Below, one piece after another: positions 16,909-24,085 of a stretch of 64,000 nucleotides of DNA (positions within the stretch are counted from its first letter, which is position 1; each line of letters begins with the position of its first letter). The stretch covers positions 5,946 through 69,945 of the forward strand of contig CAZKTU010000005.1 of the NCBI GenBank assembly GCA_964555675.1. The letters run 5' to 3'. This DNA is from CAIWXH01 sp964555675. Lineage in GTDB: Bacteria; Chloroflexota; Chloroflexia; Chloroflexales; Chloroflexaceae. A program made the position numbers and the translations under genes. The notes beneath the pieces are model-generated. The model saw only the letters and a program-made list of their open reading frames with translations. It did not search any database and had not been told where the DNA came from.

Positions 16909-17580
16909 ATGACGAACAAGATCCGCGTGCTGATCGTCGACGACCAGGCCCTGATCCGCACGGGCATCGCGACGCTGCTGGCGCGCAAGCCCGACATCGA
17001 GGTGGTGGGCCAGGCCGGCAACGGCGCCGAGGCGATCGAGCGGGTGGCCGCCCTCGACCCCGACGTGGTGCTGATGGACCTGATGATGCCGCTGCTCGAC
17101 GGGGTCGAGGCCACCAGGCGCCTGGCCGCAGCCGGGCCGCGGCCCGCGGTGATCATCCTGACCACCTTCCGCGACGACGAGCAGGTCTTTCGCGGGCTGG
17201 CGGCGGGCGCGCGGGGCTACTTGCTGAAGGACATGGACCACAAGGCCCTGGCCGACGCCGTGCGCACCGTCGCCGCGGGCGGGGCCCTGCTGCACCCCGA
17301 GATCACCGCCCAGCTCCTGCCGCACCTCGGGCGCATGGCCGACGAGGCCAGGGCCCAGGCCGCCCCACCGGCCCAGCCCGAGCGCCTGGCCTTGCTCACC
17401 GAGCGCGAGCGGGCGATCCTCGAGCTGCTGGCCCGGGGCAGCACCAACCAGGAGATCAGCGTCGGCCTGCTGATCAGCGTGGGCACGGTCAAGAACCATA
17501 TCAGCAGCATCCTCAGCAAGCTCGACGTGCGCGACCGCACCCAGGCCGCCCTGTGGGCGCGCCGCCACGGGCTGGGCTGA
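16909..17580 (+). CDS. NarL/LuxR-family response regulator
   Basis: 223 aa. The receiver domain (KIRVLIVDDQALIRTGI; phospho-acceptor in VVLMDLMMPLLDGVEA; Lys in GYLLKDMDH) is joined to a LuxR-type helix-turn-helix (LTERERAILELLARGSTNQEI, VGTVKNHISSILSKLDVRDRTQA). It begins 5 bases after the histidine kinase stop and is its obvious partner. The likely targets include the desaturase gene 168 bases downstream. A TGACTacAGTCA palindrome lies at 17591-17602, just after the stop. Confidence 0.93.
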   Translation: MTNKIRVLIVDDQALIRTGIATLLARKPDIEVVGQAGNGAEAIERVAALDPDVVLMDLMMPLLDGVEATRRLAAAGPRPAVIILTTFRDDEQVFRGLAAGARGYLLKDMDHKALADAVRTVAAGGALLHPEITAQLLPHLGRMADEARAQAAPPAQPERLALLTERERAILELLARGSTNQEISVGLLISVGTVKNHISSILSKLDVRDRTQAALWARRHGLG

Positions 17581-17590
17581 GCAGGGCCTA

Positions 17591-17602
17591 TGACTACAGT
17601 CA
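17591..17602. promoter_or_regulatory. Palindrome TGACTacAGTCA, candidate regulator site
   Basis: A perfect 5-bp inverted repeat with a 2-bp spacer lies in the 168-base gap between the regulator and the desaturase, about 105 bases upstream of a TACACT -10-like element (17696-17701). Its position fits a binding site for the adjacent NarL-type regulator, but nothing else supports it. Confidence 0.3.
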
Positions 17603-17748
17603 GGGGTCGTGAGTAATATGTGACGGCGCGCACAGAGAATCGGCGGGTGACTGGGGACTAGACGGGGCGCACTTACGCTCGGCGGGCCGGGGGGCTACAC
17701 TGGGGCATAAGGGGTGTGCCCAATGTCGTCTAGCTTGAGGAGCCGCCA

Positions 17749-18636
17749 ATGGCCCGCGCCGTACCCGCTGCACAGCAGCAGCAGCAGCTCGAGAAGTCGC
17801 TCGCCGAGAAGATCGCCGTCCTCTTCATCGTGGTGACCCCGTTCATCGGCACGCTCTATGCGATGGCGATGCTGTGGAACCAGTGGGTGGACTGGCTTGA
17901 CGTAACGTTGATGATCGTGCTCTATGTCATCTCGGGCATGGGCATCACGGTCGGCTTTCACCGCATGCTGACCCATAAGAGCTTCGAGGCCAAGCCCTGG
18001 CTGAAGCGCGTGCTGCTGATCTCCGGCACGATGGCGGTGGAGGGCGACGCGATGACCTGGGCCTCGACCCACATCCAGCACCACGCCCACTCGGACGGCG
18101 AGGATGACCCCCACAGCCCGCTCGAGGGCCTCTGGCACTCGCATATGGGCTGGATGTTCAACCACAAGAATAATATCGACGTCTACGGCACCTGGCTGAA
18201 GAAGGACCCCGACGTGGTCTGGGTCTCGAAGACCTGGGTGCTCTGGGTGGTGCTAGGCCTGGCGATCCCGACCGTGATCGCGGGCTGGAGCGGGCTGATC
18301 TGGGGCGGGCTGGTGCGGGTCTTCCTGACCCACCATATCACCTGGAGTGTCAACTCGATCTGCCACACCTTCGGCAGCCGCGACTACCAGACCCGCGACG
18401 CCAGCCGCAACAACTTCATTGTGGGCCTGCTGGCCTTCGGCGAGGGTTGGCACAACAACCACCACGCCTTCCCGCGCTCGGCCTTCCACGGCCTGCGCTG
18501 GTGGCAGATCGACCTCTCGGCCTACTTCATCCGCGGCATGGAGAAGCTGGGCCTGGTCTGGAACGTGGTGCGGGTCAAAGAGGACGACCTGCGCAAGCGG
18601 GTGATTGTGGCCACAGCCGACGGCATGGGTGATTAA
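17749..18636 (+). CDS. Membrane acyl-CoA/acyl-lipid fatty acid desaturase
   Basis: Integral membrane di-iron desaturase (295 aa) that introduces a double bond into fatty acyl chains and so raises membrane fluidity. The three histidine boxes are HRMLTH (71-76), HIQHH (108-112) and HNNHH near residue 240. Hydrophobic spans flank them (IAVLFIVVTPFIGTLYAMAML; VTLMIVLYVISGMGITVGF). It starts with a short Gln-rich head (QQQQQ). Length and motifs fit the delta-9 acyl-CoA desaturase family. It is probably controlled by the two-component system directly upstream. Confidence 0.93.
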   Translation: MARAVPAAQQQQQLEKSLAEKIAVLFIVVTPFIGTLYAMAMLWNQWVDWLDVTLMIVLYVISGMGITVGFHRMLTHKSFEAKPWLKRVLLISGTMAVEGDAMTWASTHIQHHAHSDGEDDPHSPLEGLWHSHMGWMFNHKNNIDVYGTWLKKDPDVVWVSKTWVLWVVLGLAIPTVIAGWSGLIWGGLVRVFLTHHITWSVNSICHTFGSRDYQTRDASRNNFIVGLLAFGEGWHNNHHAFPRSAFHGLRWWQIDLSAYFIRGMEKLGLVWNVVRVKEDDLRKRVIVATADGMGD

Positions 18637-18656
18637 CACGAAACTCGGGCCGCGAG

Positions 18657-18693
18657 GGAGGTGTGGAGGGGATCGTCCCTCTACACCTCCTTT
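18657..18693 (+). terminator. Terminator of the desaturase gene
   Basis: GGAGGTGTGGAGGG (18657-18670) pairs with CCCTCTACACCTCC (18677-18690), with one G.U, and is followed by TTT. It lies 20 bases after the stop codon. Confidence 0.7.
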
Positions 18694-18835
18694 GAGTCTA
18701 TTTGACGAAATTGGGCGCTCCATGTAAGATGCGCGCTAATCCTGAGAGCGTAACCGAAGAAGCTGCGGCAGTGTTGCCAGCTCACCGCTTCAGGCGTCTG
18801 TCCCCCTCCCGGCAGAAGCATCTTCGGACGCACCC

Positions 18836-20308
18836 ATGCTCACAGACAGCAGCGCCCGCGTCAATGGCCATACGCTATTCGCGAGCTACCACCTCGACGG
18901 CGCGTTCGACGAGATGTTCGACGCGACGGGCCAGGTCCGGCCCCACTATCTGCCCCTCTACCGGCGCCTGCACGAGCTGACCCCCGGTCTGCTGCAGGAG
19001 CGGCAGCGCTACGCCGATCTGACCTTCCTCAACCAGGGTATCACCTTCACGGTCTACGGCGACAACGAGGGCACCGAGCGGATCTTCCCCTACGATCTGC
19101 TGCCGCGCATCATCACCTCGGCCGAGTGGGCGGTGATCGAGCAGGGCCTCAAGCAGCGCATCACAGCGCTGAATCTGTTCCTGCATGATATTTACCACGA
19201 GGGCCGCATCCTGGCCGACAAGGTCATCCCGCGCGAGCTGGTCTACACCTGCCAGCACTACCGCCGCGAGATGCGCGGGGTCGATGTGCCGCGGCGCATC
19301 TACACCTCGGTGGTGGGCTCGGACCTGATCCGGCTGCCCTCGGGCCAGTTCGCGGTGCTCGAGGACAATCTGCGCGTGCCGAGCGGGGTGAGCTATATGC
19401 TCACCAACAGGGGCGTGATGAAGCGGGCCTTCCCGCGCCTGTTCGCCGACACGGGGGTGCGCCCGATCGACCACTACGGCCAGGTCTTGCTGACCACCCT
19501 GCGCTCGCTCGCGCCGGCCCACAGGCCCGACCCGATGATTGTCGTGCTGACCCCGGGCGTGTTCAACTCGGCCTACTTCGAGCACACCTTCCTGGCGCGC
19601 CAGATGGGCGTCGAGCTGGTCGAGGGCCGCGACCTGGTGGTCCACGACAATATCGTCTATATGCGCACGACGGCCGGCCTGCGGCGGGTCGACGTGATCT
19701 ACCGGCGCGTGGACGACGACTTCATCGACCCCCTGGCCTTCCGCCACGACTCGATCCTGGGCGTGGCCGGCCTGTTCAACGCCTACAGGGCCGGCAATGT
19801 GGCCTTCGCCAACGCGGTCGGCACCGGCGTGGCCGACGACAAGGCCGTCTACGCCTATGTGCCGCGGATCATTAAGTACTACCTGGGCGAGGAGCCGATC
19901 CTGCCCAATGTCGAGACCTACCTGTGCGAGGAGCCCGACCAGCGGGCCTATGTGCTCGAGCGGCTCGACCAGCTGGTGGTCAAGGCGGTGGGCGAGTCGG
20001 GCGGCTACGGGATGCTGATCGGCCCCCACAGCACCGCCGAGGAGCGCGAGCGCTTCCACCGGCGGATCAGCGAGAATCCGCGCAACTATATCGCTCAGCC
20101 GACCCTGCAGCTCTCGCGGGCGGCCTGCTTCATCGACGGCAAGGTCGAGCCGCGTCACGTCGACCTGCGGCCGTACATCCTCAATGGCGGCGACCAGATT
20201 ACGATCGTCCCCGGCGGCCTCACCCGCGTCGCCCTGAAGAAGGGCAGCCTGGTCGTCAACTCGTCGCAGGGCGGGGGCAGCAAGGACACCTGGGTCCTCT
20301 TCGAGTAA
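18836..20308 (+). CDS. Circularly permuted type 2 ATP-grasp protein (DUF404/DUF407)
   Basis: 490 aa. The family is a circularly permuted ATP-grasp fold proposed to form amide bonds on a peptide or amino acid substrate; no member has a firmly established product. Visible family features are FNQGITFTVYGDNEGTERIF-like N-terminal sequence, DLIRLPSGQFAVLEDNLRVPSG, YVPRIIKYYLGEEPILPNV and VVKAVGESGGYGM, the phosphate-binding Gly-rich segment. The C-terminus reads VVNSSQGGGSKDTWV, as in other members. It begins a three-gene set with alpha-E and transglutaminase genes, the usual neighbours of this family. Confidence 0.93.
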   Translation: MLTDSSARVNGHTLFASYHLDGAFDEMFDATGQVRPHYLPLYRRLHELTPGLLQERQRYADLTFLNQGITFTVYGDNEGTERIFPYDLLPRIITSAEWAVIEQGLKQRITALNLFLHDIYHEGRILADKVIPRELVYTCQHYRREMRGVDVPRRIYTSVVGSDLIRLPSGQFAVLEDNLRVPSGVSYMLTNRGVMKRAFPRLFADTGVRPIDHYGQVLLTTLRSLAPAHRPDPMIVVLTPGVFNSAYFEHTFLARQMGVELVEGRDLVVHDNIVYMRTTAGLRRVDVIYRRVDDDFIDPLAFRHDSILGVAGLFNAYRAGNVAFANAVGTGVADDKAVYAYVPRIIKYYLGEEPILPNVETYLCEEPDQRAYVLERLDQLVVKAVGESGGYGMLIGPHSTAEERERFHRRISENPRNYIAQPTLQLSRAACFIDGKVEPRHVDLRPYILNGGDQITIVPGGLTRVALKKGSLVVNSSQGGGSKDTWVLFE

Positions 20309-20313
20309 GGCAT

Positions 20314-20346
20314 GTTTCAGGCGAACGTGACCGTTCGCCTCGAAAC
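20314..20346. repeat. Hairpin in the gap between ATP-grasp and alpha-E genes
   Basis: GTTTCAGGCGAACG (20314-20327) pairs with CGTTCGCCT and GAAAC (20332-20346), with one bulged C and a TGAC loop. It follows the ATP-grasp stop by 5 bases and may reduce read-through to, or stabilise, the next part of the operon. Confidence 0.5.
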
Positions 20347-20364
20347 TGGACCGGGAGGGTGGCC

Positions 20365-20385
20365 GTGGAGGGCCTGGCCCTCCAC
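20365..20385. repeat. Palindromic element GTGGAGGGC-CTG-GCCCTCCAC
   Basis: A perfect 9-bp stem with a CTG loop, one of the 3-nt-loop palindrome family. It is placed inside the putative operon between the ATP-grasp and alpha-E genes. Confidence 0.6.
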
Positions 20386-20441
20386 CCGATGGGGGCCGCG
20401 GCGAAGACCGTAATGCGAACCTTGCCTAGCGGAGCGTGACC

Positions 20442-21401
20442 ATGCTGAGCCGGGTTGCCGATAACCTCTACTGGATGAGCCGCTACCTCGAGCGGGCCGA
20501 GCACACGGCGCGCCTGCTCGGGGTGGCCCTGACCCAGACCCTCGACCAGGACCCCGAGTCGGCGCGGCCGCGCTGGGCGCGCATGATCGAGTCGCTGCAC
20601 GCCGCGATGCCCGCCGAGAATGCCGACGCCTATACGATCAGCGCGGCCCTGACCTTCGAGCCCGCCAATGTCAATGCGATCGTCACCTGCGTGGCCCTGG
20701 CCCGCGAGAACGCTCGCCAGGTGCGCGAGCAGATCAGCTCGGAGATGTGGGAGCAGCTCAACCGGCTCTATCTGCGGGTGCGGGCGACCTCGGCGGCCCA
20801 GATCTGGCAGGGCGAGCCGATCGAGTTCTACCAGAGCGTGAAGGAGGGGGCCCACCTCTTCCAGGGGGTCACCGACTCGACGATGAGCCACGGCGAGGGC
20901 TGGCACTTCATCCAGGTCGGGCGCTACCTCGAGCGGGCCGGCGCGACGGCCCAGCTGCTCGACGCGCACTTCAGGCCCTACCTGGCGGCGCCGCCCGGCG
21001 GGCCGAACCCCCTCGAGTTCAACGACTGGGTGGCCCTGCTCAAGTGCTGCACCGCCTTCGAGGCCTACTGCAAGGTCTACACGGCCGACGTGCAGCCCAA
21101 AGAGGTCGCCGAGTTCCTGCTGCTCGACGGCCAATCGCCGCGCTCGGTACGTTTCGCCGCCGACCGCATCCAGCGGGCGCTCCAGGCGATCGCCCAGTCG
21201 ACGGGCACGCGCGGCGCGGGCCGCGCCGAACGCCTCTCGGGCCGCCTGCGGGCCTCGCTCGACTACGGGCAGGTCGACGAAATCATCGCCGACGACATGC
21301 ACGCCTACCTCGAGACGATCAGGCGCCAGTGCGGCGGGATCCACAGTGCAATCTATCAGGCCTATGTGACCTACTCTGTAGAGTCGGCCCTCGCCAGCTA
21401 A
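20442..21401 (+). CDS. Alpha-E domain protein (DUF403)
   Basis: 319 aa, predicted almost entirely alpha-helical. It begins MLSRVADNLYWMSRYLERAEHTARLL, the strongly conserved start of the alpha-E family, and repeats the motif later (GWHFIQVGRYLERAGATAQLL). No catalytic residues are known. It is thought to partner the circularly permuted ATP-grasp enzyme encoded just upstream. ATG 20442 was chosen; GTG 20436 is in frame. The transglutaminase gene follows after 2 bases, so translation is probably coupled. Confidence 0.92.
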   Translation: MLSRVADNLYWMSRYLERAEHTARLLGVALTQTLDQDPESARPRWARMIESLHAAMPAENADAYTISAALTFEPANVNAIVTCVALARENARQVREQISSEMWEQLNRLYLRVRATSAAQIWQGEPIEFYQSVKEGAHLFQGVTDSTMSHGEGWHFIQVGRYLERAGATAQLLDAHFRPYLAAPPGGPNPLEFNDWVALLKCCTAFEAYCKVYTADVQPKEVAEFLLLDGQSPRSVRFAADRIQRALQAIAQSTGTRGAGRAERLSGRLRASLDYGQVDEIIADDMHAYLETIRRQCGGIHSAIYQAYVTYSVESALAS

Positions 21402-21403
21402 CT

Positions 21404-22372
21404 ATGTACTACTCGATCCTCCATAAAACCCGCTTCCGATATAGCGCCCCGGTCAGCGAGAGCGTGACCGAGGTCTATATGCAGCCCCGCTCGGAGGGGG
21501 CGCAGCGCTGTCTGAGCTTCAAGCTGACCACCAGCCCCGCCAGCAGGGTGAGCAGCTACACCGACAGCTACGGCAATATCGTCCACCACTTCGATATCCC
21601 GGCGCCCCACAAAGTCATGGCGATCACGGCCGAGGCGATTGTGATCCTGCCGCCGCCCACGCCGCTGCCGGCGGCCCTAGGCCCCGAGGCCTGGGCCGAG
21701 CTCGACGCCCTGACCGAGGCCGAGGACCACTGGGACTTTCTGGCCCCCAGCCGCTTCGCCCAAAGCACCCCGCTGCTGCTCGAGCTGGCCGACGAGCTCG
21801 AGGCGGTGCGCCGCGACGACCCGCTGGTGGTGCTGCGCCAGCTGAATGAGCGCATGTACCGGAGCTTCGCCTACGACCCCGAACATACCGAGGTCGACTC
21901 GCCGATCGACCTGGCCCTCGAGGCGCGCAAGGGCGTGTGCCAGGACTTCGCGCATATCATGATCGCCCTGGTGCGCCCCCTCGGCATTCCCTGCCGCTAT
22001 GTCAGCGGCTACCTCTTCCACCGCGTCGAGGACCACGATCGCTCCGAGCAGGACGCCAGCCACGCCTGGATCGAGGCCCTGCTGCCCGGCCTGGGCTGGG
22101 TCGGCTTCGACCCGACCAATAACCTGGTGGCCGGCGAACGCCACATCCGCACCGCCGTGGGCCGCGACTATGCCGACGTGCCGCCGACGCGCGGCGTCTT
22201 CAAGGGTCGCGCCGAGAGCCACCTGGCGGTCGGGGTCAAGGTCGCCCCCACCGAGGCGCCCATCCCCGACGACGAGGTCGACCCGCGCCCCCTGGGCAGC
22301 GCGGCCCCGCCGCCCGACCTCGCCGAGGGCCTCGAGGGCCTCGAGGTGCAGCAGCAGCAGCAGCAGCAGTAG
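21404..22372 (+). CDS. Transglutaminase-like cysteine protease family protein
   Basis: 322 aa. The N-terminal beta domain (MYYSILHKTRFRYSAPVSES) and core transglutaminase triad (Cys in KGVCQDFAHIMIALVR, His in ASHAWIEALLPGLGWVGFDP, Asp in FDPTNN) are intact. Such proteins hydrolyse or form amide bonds and are typical third members of the ATP-grasp/alpha-E cluster. An about 70-residue acidic, Pro-rich C-terminal tail ends in seven consecutive Gln encoded by a pure CAG run (about 22349-22369), which is unusual in this family. The start is 2 bases after the alpha-E stop. Confidence 0.9.
   Translation: MYYSILHKTRFRYSAPVSESVTEVYMQPRSEGAQRCLSFKLTTSPASRVSSYTDSYGNIVHHFDIPAPHKVMAITAEAIVILPPPTPLPAALGPEAWAELDALTEAEDHWDFLAPSRFAQSTPLLLELADELEAVRRDDPLVVLRQLNERMYRSFAYDPEHTEVDSPIDLALEARKGVCQDFAHIMIALVRPLGIPCRYVSGYLFHRVEDHDRSEQDASHAWIEALLPGLGWVGFDPTNNLVAGERHIRTAVGRDYADVPPTRGVFKGRAESHLAVGVKVAPTEAPIPDDEVDPRPLGSAAPPPDLAEGLEGLEVQQQQQQQ
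22349..22369 (+). repeat. (CAG)7 triplet repeat encoding a terminal poly-Gln
   Basis: Seven consecutive CAG codons immediately before the stop of the transglutaminase gene. Such runs are prone to slippage, so the tail length may vary between strains. Confidence 0.8.
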
Positions 22373-22393
22373 GGGGCTCTCGCCGCCGCGCCG

Positions 22394-23920
22394 TCAGTAG
22401 ATGTGGCCGGCGCAGTTGATCCCGCTCATGGTGACGCTGACGACGCCGATGCCCGGGTGGGTGTCGGCGCCGACGAGCAGCAGGCCGTCGACGTCGGTCT
22501 TGTGCTGGAAGCGCCCGAGGGCGAACTGCTCAACCGTCATCTGGGCGCCCCAGCCGCCGCCCCATTTGGCCAGGTAGTGCTCGTAGGTCAGAGGCGTGCC
22601 GACCTCGAGCCGGTCGAGGCCCGCTGTGAGGCCGGGGAAGACCTGCTCGGCCATGGCCAGGGCGCGTCGGCAGGCTTCCTCTTTGCGGGCCGCGTAGCCC
22701 TCGTCGCGCTGCCAGCTGTCGTAGCGGCAGTAGTCGGGGTCGAAGTAGACAATCTGCAGGGCGTGTTTGCCCGGCGGGGCCAGGCTCGGGTCTTTGAACG
22801 ACGAGTTGCAGAAGCAGATCATGCGCATGTCGCTCACACCCTGCGAGTAACGGTCAATGTAGAGGGTGTGGGGGTCGGTGTCTGTCGGAAAGACGGAGGC
22901 GTCGACGCCGGCGAAGAGGGTGATGAACGAGTCGGTGAGCTTGAGGCGGTCGACCCGGGCGATGGTCTCGGGGCGCAGCCAGCGCCGCTCGACCAGGGGC
23001 GCGACCGGCGTACCGGCGCGCCCGAAGGTGTTGATCACACCCGCGTTGCTGACCACCCAGCGGGCCCCGATGCGCGACCCGTCCTGCAGCTCGACCCCGC
23101 GGGCGCGCCCGTCCTCGACTACGATGCGGGCCACGGGCTGCCGGTAGGCGATGCGCCCGCCGTGCTTCTCGAGGCCCCTGATCAGCAGCTTCGCCAGCTC
23201 GCCGCTGCCGCCCTTGGTGAAGACCCCGCCGCCCTTGTGGCGCTCGATCAGGACCAGGGCGCCGAGCACGGTGGGGGTCACGTCGAGGTCGGAGTAGCAG
23301 AAGGCCACCAGCTCGGCGTTGAGGATAGCCCGCAGCTCGGGCGAGGCGATATAGCGGTCGAAGAGCTCGCCGATGGGGGTACGGCTCCAGTGGTCGATCT
23401 CGACCAGCCGGTCGAGGGGCACGCGCCAGAGCAGGCGGGCGATCGACCAGGGGTCGTCGAGGGGCAGGTTGGGCATGCCGACGAAGAGGGCGTGGATGCC
23501 CTCGAGGCGACCGTAGAAGGCCCTGATGCCGGCGGCCTCGGCTGGGAAGGCGGCGACGAGCTGGGCCAGGTAGTCCTCGACCGAGCCGGCGACGCGCAGG
23601 CTGCCGCGGGGGTGCTTGAAGGTGTAGTAGCTCTCGTAGTGCGAGAGCTCGGGCCACTCGTCGAGCTCGGCGAAGACCTGCTCGTGGTAGCGCATATTGC
23701 CGCGCCCGGCGTCCATGCCGAAGAAGAGCTTGGGGCCGACGTCGAAGCGGTAGCGGCCGCTGGGGAAGGTCTGGGCCGAGCCGCCGGGCAGGTAGTGCTG
23801 CTCGAGGACCAGGACCTCTTTGCCGCGGGCGGCGAGCAGCGCCGCGGTCGTGAGGCCGCCGATGCCCGCGCCGATGACGATCACCTCGTAGTGGCTCTTG
23901 AGCGGGCTGCGGTCGCGCAT
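22394..23920 (-). CDS. FAD-dependent oxidoreductase, phytoene desaturase / carotenoid isomerase / retinol saturase family
   Basis: 508 aa. The N-terminal FAD-binding Rossmann motif VIVIGAGIGGLTTAALLAARG with EQHYLPGGSAQTF is followed by RYRFDVGPKLFFG. The C-terminal FAD motif is VDGLLLVGADTHPGIGVVSV. The overall pattern is closer to CrtISO and all-trans-retinol 13,14-reductase-like enzymes than to classical CrtI, so a carotenoid-modifying role is likely but the reaction is not determined. Start ATG 23920 puts the FAD motif near residue 15; a TTG at 23935 is an alternative. It is convergent with the transglutaminase gene (21-base gap). Confidence 0.85.
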   Translation of the reverse strand: MRDRSPLKSHYEVIVIGAGIGGLTTAALLAARGKEVLVLEQHYLPGGSAQTFPSGRYRFDVGPKLFFGMDAGRGNMRYHEQVFAELDEWPELSHYESYYTFKHPRGSLRVAGSVEDYLAQLVAAFPAEAAGIRAFYGRLEGIHALFVGMPNLPLDDPWSIARLLWRVPLDRLVEIDHWSRTPIGELFDRYIASPELRAILNAELVAFCYSDLDVTPTVLGALVLIERHKGGGVFTKGGSGELAKLLIRGLEKHGGRIAYRQPVARIVVEDGRARGVELQDGSRIGARWVVSNAGVINTFGRAGTPVAPLVERRWLRPETIARVDRLKLTDSFITLFAGVDASVFPTDTDPHTLYIDRYSQGVSDMRMICFCNSSFKDPSLAPPGKHALQIVYFDPDYCRYDSWQRDEGYAARKEEACRRALAMAEQVFPGLTAGLDRLEVGTPLTYEHYLAKWGGGWGAQMTVEQFALGRFQHKTDVDGLLLVGADTHPGIGVVSVTMSGINCAGHIY

Positions 23921-23959
23921 AGGTGCTCTGTCCAACCATGTTTGACGAAATGATGTAGC

Positions 23960-23990
23960 GGGCAGGGCTCTGCCCTCCCACGCCCCTCCC
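23960..23990. repeat. GGGCAG/CTGCCC hairpin upstream of the radical SAM gene
   Basis: The segment GGGCAGggctCTGCCCTCCC followed by acgCCCCTCCC resembles the GGGAGGGC-type intergenic palindromes at 58401. It lies between divergent genes, so a terminator role is not obvious. Confidence 0.35.
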
Positions 23991-24085
23991 GATTCAACGT
24001 ACCACAGGTAGCGCTGGCGAACAATGGCTTATAATGGCGATAGCTTTCGAATCCAGGCGCAACCTACGCTTGTATGGAATCAACT

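Noticed and set aside
15043..17580. 845-aa frame joining the kinase region and the NarL regulator
   Set aside because: The first 600 residues are an out-of-frame translation of the kinase. The regulator begins at ATG 16909.
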